From Ruminococcus sp. (GTDB lineage Bacteria > Bacillota > Clostridia > Oscillospirales > Ruminococcaceae): a stretch of DNA of 64,000 nucleotides. The DNA lies in the NCBI GenBank assembly GCA_017542125.1, contig JAFXXU010000035.1, positions 25,644 to 89,643 on the forward strand, given 5' to 3'. This document shows positions 21,501-27,738 of this stretch, piece by piece. Positions within the stretch are counted from its first letter, which is position 1, and each line of letters begins with the position of its first letter. The translations under genes were made by a program, and so were the position numbers. The notes under the pieces were generated by a model, which was given only the letters and a program-made list of their open reading frames with translations, made no database searches and had not been told where the DNA came from.

Positions 21501-22557
21501 AGTAACCAAACAAGCCCCCTTCGCCTGCGGTGCCGGAGATCATCTGATTTACTGCATAGGTGCCTGTGCTGCCTGTGCAGTTGAGTGTGACGGTTCCGCC
21601 TGCATTATATCCAACCAGACCGCCTGCGTACTTGTCTGATCCCGTAGTCTTTATATAGGATCCCTGAAGTGTCTGGGGATTGGCTTCCAGTGTAAGATCA
21701 AATAAGCTTCCGGAAGCAATTGAACCTACAAAGCCGCCGGTATGACCAGTGGAAGAGATCAGAAAATCTGTTTTTGAACCTGAGTATTCAGCCTTGAGCT
21801 CTGCTCCCGCACCGAGCTTGCCGCATATTATTCCGACATCGTCGTCATTGGTGATATCGGAGTTTCCTTCTGTTCCGACTGCTTCATTAGCGTAGACAAT
21901 GTAAACCATAGCACCGGCATCGATCTCTTCGACAAGACCGGCATAATTATACGCCCACTGGTTATTGCCGTCGATATATGCAGCGCTTCGAATATACCAG
22001 CGCGGAGCTGTGTCAGCACTTTCGATAGAAGCTACATCATCATGTATGACTTTTCTTGCCAACAACGGTTCGTTATTGTTCTCTGCGCACTTGCTGATTA
22101 TGACATCAGTGTTTACTTCGGCGGATCCGCTGTCCTTAACTATCTTCACACTGTCATATACTGTACCGAAGATCGGGACACTAATATAAAACTGTGCAAT
22201 GGTCGCGGTATCATAAAGGATCTTGCCTTTAAAAGGTTTGCTGTCGCTTCCTATGCTTTGATAACCGGTCAGAGGTGCACTCAGAGCACCTGTAATATAG
22301 ATCGTATCTTCCTCATGACCGGATTCCGAGTAGTACAATTCTGAATATTCTATCAGATCCTGAGATGATGTGATAGTTACTGTTTGGGAAGTGGAATCAT
22401 ATGAAGGCGCAGCAAAAACAGTCCAAAATGACTTGGATCCGAAAAGCTCTGAAAGCATTCCGAAATTGACCTCTGTCAGCACCAGGGCAGCCGCGGTGAG
22501 AATGCTCAATGCTTTCTTCATTATTCTATTGTTTATTGAATGTTTGTTATTCAGCAT
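12559..22557 (-). CDS. Giant secreted GLUG-repeat protein, putative adhesin
   Basis: A roughly 3,333-residue protein, the largest in the window. Residues 1 to about 40 form a signal peptide (basic start, long hydrophobic run, ending near VFAAP). Through most of the length, GLUG-like motifs recur in a beta-helix context: GGLVGYNAGGTV, GGLIGVLKNNGTV, GGVIGYINYTS, GGLLGYSWAE, GGMIGRWQAG, GGIIGVCRAGSG, GGLMGTLNRCSP, GGLVGFTTTKC, GGVLGVSSKDDG and GGIVGKRDTE. The last 900 or so residues lack GLUG motifs. No LPXTG, C-terminal membrane segment, S-layer motif or dockerin is visible, so how it is held at the surface is unclear. ATG 22557 has GGAG 10 bases upstream; ATG 22563 is an alternative. It is the last gene of the operon starting at 25812. 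Confidence 0.85.
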   Translation of the reverse strand: MLNNKHSINNRIMKKALSILTAAALVLTEVNFGMLSELFGSKSFWTVFAAPSYDSTSQTVTITSSQDLIEYSELYYSESGHEEDTIYITGALSAPLTGYQSIGSDSKPFKGKILYDTATIAQFYISVPIFGTVYDSVKIVKDSGSAEVNTDVIISKCAENNNEPLLARKVIHDDVASIESADTAPRWYIRSAAYIDGNNQWAYNYAGLVEEIDAGAMVYIVYANEAVGTEGNSDITNDDDVGIICGKLGAGAELKAEYSGSKTDFLISSTGHTGGFVGSIASGSLFDLTLEANPQTLQGSYIKTTGSDKYAGGLVGYNAGGTVTLNCTGSTGTYAVNQMISGTAGEGGLFGYYEVPSGSTFTLDTSNYAINCLLNSVTEDTSSAGGLIGVLKNNGTVEITGAAGKTTVSSELNTLGTSLEYKKAARYGGLIGQYLTGNDLTTTLSVSDITADSNNTLSALKYGGCIAEAPELSYIEFDTIDVASDGENGTDVKYGGLIDEAKKSYIYAKDITVGSSSSKVSDFYGGAIVNDLENGVLRMSGTINLTNAQPFSSALNGQIVANRDNALIYADSGWTFSRSNIVVDNVGSWGDVIVFNAGSLTNAGNLVKANVLTENSNHTITIGSPTNANVIADAEDYAKLSILSQIDISSNDILSGTSIGASTALSLASNAVIDLRGTGLKGITRDNGTKKIQYSGSTFAGNNGSIILDVKNVGNKPIYFHKLNGLFGKVSGTTFSNLSMDGSMEITAKQDGIYAGCFAAEASGALSLNSCNTASTLSVTINGDKNGNAGRAIGVADSSITGITVSGGTYAGTLTGSNTNDGYRLGGVIGYINYTSNTATSWDFEDITISGEISNTSSKIQKIGGLVASIEGSNTDGKSLRTLTVDDVTISNLTVSGNVKDKSSMGGLLGYSWAETNVNLQSLTVNGTSNITMTGSGAQHGAGLVYAASGKWDIGTLSYSAIKLNIPKAASFGYIVNKGYTEVDKQSRKGIYLEIDPSTYTISLDSGSNIPSSLVYDEICAYSAKDGSVMNNSQGIISIKITGAPKTESTATNSLTYVAKTTKGQSTVNGNTRYYYNLDAVDDRVATLSSDPAKLMRWGLNQYACKNIKPYFPDPYNGNISATDSTNGFTMDGYSWYPVSVDSAVTVSGKFKFFNKEFEGCEAEKSNTKLSSLSGTQHYMMQNGLFYNVNANVTIGDIVLQGNIGAVGTSGTGALIYGTISGSDTNPVVVSSVNGSISLDGIQVHNFSTKSSSYAPLLINSSTGYVTLDIYHVSNTNNSTYAVPEGKEVATSLIGKLGSSTAKFLNVTFSDIKLDGRITKNKPSQISTASSDIYGYNTTRSIFSRATLLESFMYDSDSSGVYNFTYDEDWGGTSPHRVTYGAELGYVTGTPSEANKNQFPSQELQYSGSSNYVAYKQNNGGPFTSPDSTVSSTFRGEFRPYVADVNKSSKKFQLAVNHRSITLTGCGTYNDPYVIEEGTQLEGVSRIIRGNANNGDTLCLPTSDGTTVAIGATWCHDKATPDHISFTFDGTVFVPASGSSQSTDDVRKHLAGAYYLIQPKNGADSITVSNNTDFNGLGSTSADTMFRGVIDGNNKTIINQTDFPLIATSNGSVVKDLTVTVDKTTIAKIGYQDTFPTATAYGAIIGQIHGGDNIIDKVTVNFGASVISLNGDKAQLIPTGGYVGVVLYGGLIFRNMSTVSSSSKLAAANVTTNQTAKVVADMTATTSTHETTNDLWLYVNPYVGRVINGYAVNIASAYHDRDSAQMLQNGTKHYSITDINPSEGNFTVSGSTITIPNAQSFFIISLIVNSGMGMKTAADATSVTNPLGYYNGYCTTRHALYSEIGEDTSTDYTSLASKDVFWQTATDSQKQADTPYIIENYTPGSDSDNYVAKTLGGSSTAWTINLTSGVTYNLPDGYKGIGNIFNNNAALRLNVAGFDGKGCTIDQNTRFVSYDDGFDNAQYLPVAGDGDTTYTAPDLGLGLFNRQEGRDNVEVTYKDFILTGKVRSDVVDKGTGNHASYTFTDKNKGIDKSYVLSTGMLFGTLYSRTKIQNVTLRNIDVRGAKYSGGFIGSGPNSNGRNITIEQQSSYTESSYGIVVHGVTGAGGMIGRWQAGNPKISYNNHIFNITEIYSDAESDIANFKYGVGGIIGVCRAGSGDPAPDGTIEYIKVGDPEQLTASVVGCSVPSKGINAGGLMGTLNRCSPKIQHCSVNNITVISNGADTYVGGLVGFTTTKCQVQVDDTVINSNTNAKAVIKGNGFCGGVLGVSSKDDGTLKFTILNSTLSGYAISGKIVGGIVGKRDTERKSNVPWDMRIENFEIDTCSVTGTGTGNVAGGLVGQLLTPIKGYNVHAKDLTVTGTTAGYVVGTIVDSDKGLIKLVAFSRQETREDNTMLATIIGSCTTHPYGNGGYIVFADYLGTQSNTTASTINNTNNIDSFNDPYVHINPYVTFDGSKILTGDGISPLSAVAGGEASAVLKKINDDVQANKPNYIKAADGYPTDITAFKANMQELYNSYITRQSTFAEEASDKLSGVSGYEFPVLILDISNATQATNYINNYIHLLTNTSSSDFANFAIDDAGKYRVVLTRYQYDPSQGKLVEATSGYDSLLRNSTSGKIYMDESHTDTVAEKAQFTLVDVQFFDPSNTTKVAYHLYIPVYCRKLLEYDFRIKLESGTNYDRTADPASIRSQNETNMLIENIGVPVTMEIAYVYKRNLQEWINALEGGDSLITPYSPRYLEFKNSTFAEVGITPDSFPSDTEMVLVDVNRSGKAYYLNSLTSTSFSVPDSQNQSYLNLNTFTDSDSAAFTPLCFNDLLIITAEAANDGEFVCVDQAGGTGTAKVNSGSVMNGKLMRLYEDASDSGNGYQRYNLTLSFPEGVNEIAERYFLTIYTPSSPNSEKVYHYDIGSKSKLDEGEGQFPSKVTTAVNQRSDLYLGVIYSNQVYIDSLSDPEQITAENNTIVADLRATIELTQAGKNNVFTNLEHADLFQSFLIKLNKFNNASNPTKTEVGILAENIQVTPSEGQIGYEGNLTSTALSYNGNSNYIEVKSDQNLSELIKTNSENNRKTVIKARVTMIFDGSEESTDLSDQFYGKPEDAERGTVVWAYSNIASVNAQTAFSNTYDKEESTKIYYTASEQGAALSYEAVTIPNKGELQQLGINRRDPQESSVSVIETQGNYGITNCKIAASECDYIKCVVRLSRRNADGSYTTPLILNDYLSGIQFGDSAGTITAGSTECSFVFDKNDLNFINDIYSIPIELTIISGDDFENGTDTNGNKRIYSNYKITLEVTMQDSSSTDAAAKTGTFATDYLIYTHAKIYTERVTPPSGVGG

Positions 22558-22588
22558 GATCATCACGCTCCATAGTACAATGATCCTA

Positions 22589-23626
22589 TTAGTTTTCAGT
22601 AAAAGTCACTACACCTGTGGCCTGATTAGCAAAGGCAGACCACTGCATTGAGTCTATTGCGGATCTACCGCTTATGACCGTATCGTTAACTTCTTTGTAG
22701 ACCACATAGAATTGAATGTCATATCGACCGCCGTTATCGGTAGAATCAAGGCTTAATACGATCGAACTTGTCGTTCCGAGGGTCTCAACAGAACTGTTCT
22801 CTTTTTTTATTCGGTTTATCTGCTGCATATTGGGTTCCAGCAGAGTATTGTTCCAGGAAAGAGTTCCTTCTGATTTGCCGTTTCCGGTTATACTGTAATT
22901 GAAACCGTCGTATTCGCTCAAGGGGATATTTCTGTTATCGTTGAAATCCCCGCGCCAGCCGTCAATCCGGTTAAAAGTCTGGGTCTTAATTGAGAAGTAT
23001 GCGCCGATATGGTTCGGAAGATCTGTATATCCTGAAGGAGATGCAGTTATCTTGATGCTTATATCCTTATTCTTCATAGAGATAGGGAGAACTAATCTGA
23101 AAGAGTCTTCTTTGATGGCTGACGTAACTGTCCTTGAAGAAGTCCTATCCTCGAGAGAGGAATCTTTATTAATGCTCATAAATGGTGTTGCTGAAACGGA
23201 ACTTCCGCTGATCTCATATAGCTGGATAGTATCGTTCCCTATCAAAGCATTGATCTGCTCAGAGTTAAGGGCTTGAGTACCTGCACTGTTGTAAAATGAT
23301 AGAACAAGATCATAGTCTATATCTATCGGGTATTCAGTTCCTGGATTCTTAATATCAAAGCTGTAAATGCTGATATCAAAGTATTGTGGAGTTGTTACTT
23401 CTTCAGAGACTGTCTTAGTCTGCTGAGGCTCAGATATGTTCAGAAGATTAGATGAGAATAGCGATTTCTCGCCTTTTTGTGTAGATACTACACGTTTTAC
23501 AACATTTGTGCTGTCATTATACCTTGCATACGCGATCATTCCGGCGGCGGCAAGCAAAGCTATGATCATCCAGACAGTTAACCAATGCTTTCGTATAACT
23601 TTTGTTATCCTTTTATATGATTTCAA
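22589..23626 (-). CDS. Signal-anchored extracellular protein of the fibre locus
   Basis: A 345-residue protein with a short basic cytoplasmic N-terminus, one membrane segment at about residues 16-34 (LTVWMIIALLAAAGMIAYA) and a large extracellular beta-rich, Ser/Thr-rich domain. The AYARYND at the end of the hydrophobic run resembles a SipW-type cleavage region but lacks the Trp-Phe pair of its neighbours. Translation appears to start at TTG 23626, with AGGAGG eight bases before it; no in-frame ATG fits. It lies 31 bases before the giant gene and is probably translated from the same mRNA. I infer a minor fibre or anchoring component; the family is not recognised. Confidence 0.72.
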   Translation of the reverse strand: MKSYKRITKVIRKHWLTVWMIIALLAAAGMIAYARYNDSTNVVKRVVSTQKGEKSLFSSNLLNISEPQQTKTVSEEVTTPQYFDISIYSFDIKNPGTEYPIDIDYDLVLSFYNSAGTQALNSEQINALIGNDTIQLYEISGSSVSATPFMSINKDSSLEDRTSSRTVTSAIKEDSFRLVLPISMKNKDISIKITASPSGYTDLPNHIGAYFSIKTQTFNRIDGWRGDFNDNRNIPLSEYDGFNYSITGNGKSEGTLSWNNTLLEPNMQQINRIKKENSSVETLGTTSSIVLSLDSTDNGGRYDIQFYVVYKEVNDTVISGRSAIDSMQWSAFANQATGVVTFTEN

Positions 23627-23665
23627 TTAGGCCGCCTCCTTCCTGACGGTATTTTAGGGTATTTA

Positions 23666-24562
23666 CTATTTCCTGAAAGCAAACAGATATACAATATCGG
23701 TTTCTTTATTGTTGTCAATCCTATCTGCCGTAACATCAGCAGCTGTCCAGGAGATCTCTAATAAGAAAGTCTTAAAGAATGGGTGGCCTACATATGCAGA
23801 AGACTGAACACTCGGTATTCCGGTGCATTGCCAGAAAAGCGGCTCTTCATTGATTATGAGATCTGAGTAATCGCCGTAGCATTCGGTGTGATAAGTGTTG
23901 TCAGCGACCTTTCTGCCGTTTACGGTCGTATCGTTCAGATAATGACCTCCGCCGTATTTTTGGGAATCAAGTTCATCACCCTTAACAATGTAAACCGAAG
24001 TCTGAACGGCGGTTTTCTCGATGGGCGTGGGCTCAGCGGAGATAACGACGCCATTACTTTCCAGGGTCTCCCATTCTCCGTTAAGCTTGTATTCTACCAC
24101 TACACCGTTTGCTCCCGCGGCAGATTCAGCAGCTTCGTAAGTCGTATATGCAGTACCCTCATATATTTTGTAAATGAAAGGGTTATTGGTAGTGTGAGCC
24201 ATCTGGAGAGTAAAATGATTGACATACTTGCCGGCAACGCCGAAGGGATAATATTTTGGTTCGGTTATGGGATTATTATTGCTATCCTTGACTTTTATTG
24301 ATGAAAGGTCAAAAAACTTGATGTCTTCTGCGTTTGCGGAAGTTATATAAAGGAGATCTGGCTCTCTGACCTGCTGCAGCTCTGCGACCTTGCGCTGATG
24401 CGAAAACCAGGCAAATGTGGGAATGCCGATCACTATGGCTAAGGTGCACATCAAAGCAATTGTCATCTGGATTTTCTTGGAGACGGGCAGATTTCTGACC
24501 GGTTCCTTTTCAGACTCGGATGCTGAACTGCCATTTTCGCTGTGATTGATTATGTCAGCCAC
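23666..24562 (-). CDS. SipW-type exported protein of the fibre locus
   Basis: A 298-residue protein. A 30-residue charged cytoplasmic N-terminus is followed by a membrane segment (about 31-50) ending in TFAWFSHQRKV. The Ala-Trp-Phe at 51-53 is the motif seen in SipW-dependent signals of TasA/CalY-like proteins, so cleavage after Ala51 is predicted. The extracellular part is beta-rich and contains YYPFGVAGKYVNHFTLQM and LEISWTAADV. GTG 24562 is the start, with AAAGGAGGT seven bases upstream. It sits between two similar genes in the operon 25812-12559. I infer a minor fibre subunit; the exact role is unknown. Confidence 0.75.
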   Translation of the reverse strand: MADIINHSENGSSASESEKEPVRNLPVSKKIQMTIALMCTLAIVIGIPTFAWFSHQRKVAELQQVREPDLLYITSANAEDIKFFDLSSIKVKDSNNNPITEPKYYPFGVAGKYVNHFTLQMAHTTNNPFIYKIYEGTAYTTYEAAESAAGANGVVVEYKLNGEWETLESNGVVISAEPTPIEKTAVQTSVYIVKGDELDSQKYGGGHYLNDTTVNGRKVADNTYHTECYGDYSDLIINEEPLFWQCTGIPSVQSSAYVGHPFFKTFLLEISWTAADVTADRIDNNKETDIVYLFAFRK

Positions 24563-24600
24563 TGCCGATACCTCCTTTTCGTGTAATAAAAGGGAACATT

Positions 24601-25812
24601 TCAGTCTCCCGCTGTCATTTCTATCATAATATAGTGGATCATATCTCCGATTATCTGATCAGCGTCATTGTATGCATCGGAGAGATCAGCTACTGCCTGA
24701 TCGAATCCTGAGCCGTTTAATTGAACGACTGCCAGCTTTTCCGAGATCGCTGATGACGTAAGTCCATCGAATACAGACGAGTTTGCGGGGGAAAGAAAAG
24801 AATATACTGCTGTCCTGTCATCCGAAGTAGCGTCTCTGAGCAGGGGAGAATAGCTGCTGTGGGTTGAATCGAAGATCATCTGTTCAAAGGTGTTTGCCCA
24901 TTTCCAATAAACTGTTACTTTTTTCTTCTCTCCCGCGGTAAAGGTGGTCCCGCCCTCTTCGGTGAAATAATCAGAAAGTTTGAAAGATCTGTCGGAACCG
25001 AGGAACCCCGAATAATACCCGTCGGAATCTTTCTCAAGGAAGAACAGGATATGTCCGCGGATATATGAGAGAGCTTCCTGCTTTTGAGCTACCAGTTCTG
25101 ACGTGAGGGTAGCATCAACGTCAGAGTGTGTTTCAAGAGCAGAGTTTATCTCAAAAAGGTTATCGACAACATCGACTAAAGATTCGCCCTGGTTTTCGGT
25201 GTGAGTTTTGGCGTGAAAACCTCTGATATTGAAAGTGAACTCGGGATCGAGGACACCGGCTTCTTTTGCAACGACCCAGAACTCAAGCTTCCCAGAAGAA
25301 TTTGGCTCCAGACCGTCTTCGTAATGGCCGTTGTCAGTATTGAGTGCCGGTTTCCGCCAAATGATGCTGTCCTTTGATGGTGAGGTCTGATAATAGGGAT
25401 TGTCCTCGTCGATCTTATCGCCATCCTGATATGTTTCGTTTATAGCGGTATTAAGATCACTGATCAGTGCGACGTTCTCTCGGTTATCTCCTCTTACTTC
25501 TATCTCATAGGAGCCGTATTGAACCTTTACCCCCATCCCCCCCGCACTGACATCGCGGTTGGATGAGAACCAGGAAAGCGTGAGCAAAATCATCATCAGC
25601 GCGAGGAAAAACAGCACTATGCCGATCTTGAACAGCTTGCGGCGCTTGGACTTATCTGACTTATCCGGGGGGAGCTGCTCTTGCTGCGCGGGCTCCTGAT
25701 CGGGGGCTTCCGGGGCAGGGGAGGACTCCACGGGCATAAGGGTATTCACTGTCAGCTCGGGCTGAGCCGAACCGAGAATACTTAAGGCGTTTGCCGTGAT
25801 ATCAGCTTTCAT
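24601..25812 (-). CDS. Membrane-anchored SipW-type protein, first gene of the adhesin operon
   Basis: A 403-residue protein with a long cytoplasmic tail (residues 1-60, Pro/Glu/Gln-rich, then basic KSDKSKRRKL), a membrane segment at about 61-79 and LSWFSSNRDVSAGG directly after it. The Trp-Phe pair at 81-82 places it with the other SipW-signal proteins here. The outer domain has beta-rich segments such as KLEFWVVAKEAG and FTFNIRGFHAKT. ATG 25812 is preferred over GTG 25821 because GGAGG lies eight bases upstream. It follows a structured leader and a perfect promoter, and starts an operon of four. Function is inferred from context only. Confidence 0.74.
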   Translation of the reverse strand: MKADITANALSILGSAQPELTVNTLMPVESSPAPEAPDQEPAQQEQLPPDKSDKSKRRKLFKIGIVLFFLALMMILLTLSWFSSNRDVSAGGMGVKVQYGSYEIEVRGDNRENVALISDLNTAINETYQDGDKIDEDNPYYQTSPSKDSIIWRKPALNTDNGHYEDGLEPNSSGKLEFWVVAKEAGVLDPEFTFNIRGFHAKTHTENQGESLVDVVDNLFEINSALETHSDVDATLTSELVAQKQEALSYIRGHILFFLEKDSDGYYSGFLGSDRSFKLSDYFTEEGGTTFTAGEKKKVTVYWKWANTFEQMIFDSTHSSYSPLLRDATSDDRTAVYSFLSPANSSVFDGLTSSAISEKLAVVQLNGSGFDQAVADLSDAYNDADQIIGDMIHYIMIEMTAGD

Positions 25813-25821
25813 TTTCCTCAC

Positions 25822-25957
25822 CTCCCGATGATGTATTCGGTGCCTTGACCCGTCCTGCGGAACCTAGCTGAAAATCACAAATTTTCAACAAACTTTCAGG
25901 GCTAGATTTGTGCATTATGCTGCATTCAGAGCTAACGGGTATATTAAGGTATTATTA
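25822..25957 (-). promoter_or_regulatory. Structured 5' leader of the adhesin operon
   Basis: About 135 bases between promoter and start codon. On the minus strand, ACCCGT near the 5' end pairs perfectly with ACGGGT about 95 bases later. Between them lie a TGCA-x6-TGCA hairpin and a longer arm with CTAG...CTGAAA pairing to TTTCAGCTAG. The layout resembles a multi-branched RNA element, but I cannot match it to a known riboswitch consensus. Confidence 0.4.
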
Positions 25958-25962
25958 TCTAC

Positions 25963-25991
25963 ATTATAGCATATTTCAAGCCCATTGTCAA
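25963..25991 (-). promoter_or_regulatory. Consensus promoter of the adhesin operon
   Basis: Minus strand TTGACA (25991-25986), 17 bp, TATAAT (25968-25963): a perfect match. Confidence 0.88.
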
Positions 25992-26076
25992 CTGATTTTG
26001 TAGGATTTGTTGCATTTTCGGGCAGAAATTTTTGCCTTTCCGGCGGCGTGCAATAATAGGATTGTTAAGTATAAAA

Positions 26077-26136
26077 AACGCCCCCTTGCGGGGGCTGATC
26101 GGGGAGAAGAAAACCCCCGGACTTGTGATCCGGGGG
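26077..26136 (-). terminator. Tandem terminators after the putative major fibre gene
   Basis: Two strong hairpins read on the minus strand. The first, CCCCCGGA/TCCGGGGG, is followed by TTTTC, and the second, GCCCCC-GCAA-GGGGGC, is followed by GTTTTTTAT. Tandem terminators fit a highly transcribed single gene. Confidence 0.85.
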
Positions 26137-26171
26137 ACGTGGTTGTTTAGTTAGATTTGTTTAGTGTTATA

Positions 26172-27170
26172 TCAGCCGCCCTGCTGTGTGTTCAGCGAAG
26201 GAACTGCAACACCGTTGTCAGCCGGTGCTGCCGTGTTATATTCCAGTGCAAACTTGAATGATACAGTTACATTATCGAGTGTGGAGATGACATTATCTGT
26301 CTTAAGCTTAGCATCCTCGCCCTCGAAATAGAGGTATACATAAACAGGAGTTCCGTCTGCAGTTACAGCTGGAATTGAATCCATACATGTTTGCTGGTCC
26401 GTTGTGTAAGCTGTTGTTGCTGCACTAGCTGCATTTACATAATACGAGGTCGTCGCTCCCGATACAGGTGCAAAGAAGTAAACCTTTTTGTTTACAACAA
26501 CTGCTACTCTAAGGGCGGCATCAAGATCTTGTTGATTCTGAGCCATACCAGTATTATTATTATTGGTTATAGTCATATCTTTAATCCAGAGAGACTGATT
26601 GAGATTACCTTGAGCAGTCGTCAAACTAAGTGCATCACCTGAAGACTTCAGATAATAAGTATACTTTACATAATAGCCTTCACCTAAGTCATATTCGCTA
26701 TCAGCATCCTTATCAACATAGATAATTTCATGCTTTGCATTTGTTCCTGCTGCTGCATCAACCGTTTCAGTAGTTGTGGCAAACGGTGCTGTTCCAAGAG
26801 TTCTATAACCATCGGTTGTCAAATCAGTGGAAGCCTGACCTGCACTAGCTGCGGCAGCGGTATTAGACTTCGTACTGTATGCTACATACCAAGTATCGGT
26901 ATTAGCCGTTGATGTTGCATGAAGCTGAATACCGGTTGACTGAGACGTTGTTGCCAGTTCATCCCAGTTCTGGTCACCAGCAGTAGCAACTTCGTTGATC
27001 AGAAGACCCTGATCAGCCTTTGCCTGAACCTGCATGTTCTGTACTGTTACTTCCTTATTCATCGTAAACCATGCATAAGTTGCGGTTGAGAGCATGATCG
27101 CGGAGGTGGTGAGCATCGCGATCGCGGGGACCAATTTTCTCTTTGCAGAGTTTCTCTTAGTGTTTGCCAT
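26172..27170 (-). CDS. TasA/CalY-like putative major fibre subunit
   Basis: A 332-residue exported protein. The N-terminus (basic, then a hydrophobic run at about 14-33 ending STATYAWFTMNKEV) is a SipW-type signal with predicted cleavage after Ala33, as in TasA/CalY fibre proteins. The mature part is rich in Ala, Thr and Asn. It contains DLDAALRVAVVVNKKVYFF and YVYLYFEGEDAK, then a terminal VTVSFKFALEYN; the plus-strand paralogue at 28537 has the matching motifs AIRIAVYVNGEKTVYG and VVIWLEGNDPDC. It is monocistronic between a perfect promoter and tandem terminators, which suits an abundant structural subunit. That it is the major subunit is inference. Confidence 0.78.
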   Translation of the reverse strand: MANTKRNSAKRKLVPAIAMLTTSAIMLSTATYAWFTMNKEVTVQNMQVQAKADQGLLINEVATAGDQNWDELATTSQSTGIQLHATSTANTDTWYVAYSTKSNTAAAASAGQASTDLTTDGYRTLGTAPFATTTETVDAAAGTNAKHEIIYVDKDADSEYDLGEGYYVKYTYYLKSSGDALSLTTAQGNLNQSLWIKDMTITNNNNTGMAQNQQDLDAALRVAVVVNKKVYFFAPVSGATTSYYVNAASAATTAYTTDQQTCMDSIPAVTADGTPVYVYLYFEGEDAKLKTDNVISTLDNVTVSFKFALEYNTAAPADNGVAVPSLNTQQGG

Positions 27171-27293
27171 AATTCATTTTCCTTTCGTAATGTATTTCGT
27201 TCTTACGGCGGGGCTTTTTACCCGCCTGCCCTGACAGCCCCGAGCGCCGATAACTCATTGGCTGCCGACTGCCTTCCGTAATTCTATGGTCTT

Positions 27294-27322
27294 ATTATAT
27301 ACCAAAACGGTGCCGTTGTCAA
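27294..27322 (-). promoter_or_regulatory. Consensus promoter of the putative major fibre gene
   Basis: Minus strand TTGACA (27322-27317), 17 bp, TATAAT (27299-27294). The spacer holds ACCGTTTTGGT, an ACC-N5-GGT palindrome that may be an operator. The leader of about 115 bases can form a GC-rich hairpin around 27210-27255. Confidence 0.88.
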
Positions 27323-27664
27323 GAATTTCAGCGATGGGATAAATAAGTTTAGAGATTATAACAAATTGACCCTTTTTCTTTATGGCTAATTCCACAAATC
27401 AGACGTTTTTTATTTTAATTTATTCAAAAACGACCATTTTGGTACATTTTTATTTGTGTACGTCTTGCAGTAAATCTGCACATACTGCGAGCGCTCGGTT
27501 GTGCAATGTGACGGAAACAACGAAACCGTTTGAGTGAATTTCATAGTTTGTTCACACTTTCGGTTGAAAAATCCTCTTATAAACCTATGGCATTATTACC
27601 AAAAAATAGGGTGAAACTTTTTGCTTTCCAAATGAAATTTATTCAAAAAGGGACGCCTTTTTCA
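27323..27664. promoter_or_regulatory. AT-rich divergent control region of the fibre locus
   Basis: No gene is visible in these 340 bases between two divergent perfect promoters. The region holds a second ACC-N5-GGT palindrome (ACCATTTTGGT, 27433-27443) and a near-exact direct repeat AATTTATTCAAAAA (about 27417-27430 and 27645-27658). Both promoters also read TTTGGT-x-TATAAT at the -10. Shared control by one regulator is inferred. Confidence 0.45.
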
Positions 27665-27693
27665 TTGACAAATTGTGCAGTTTGGTGTATAAT
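27665..27693 (+). promoter_or_regulatory. Consensus promoter of the fibre-assembly operon
   Basis: TTGACA (27665-27670), 17 bp, TATAAT (27688-27693): perfect. The first start codon is at 27739. Confidence 0.9.
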
Positions 27694-27738
27694 AGAATAG
27701 AGTATCTCTATGCATATATTATAAAGGAGGGAACAGGG

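Noticed and set aside
25822-25957. Known c-di-GMP riboswitch in the adhesin-operon leader
   Set aside because: The conserved blocks of class I (such as the GGCAAACC and CGCAAAGCCTCCG segments) are absent, and I see no class II pseudoknot pattern. Kept only as an unidentified structured leader.
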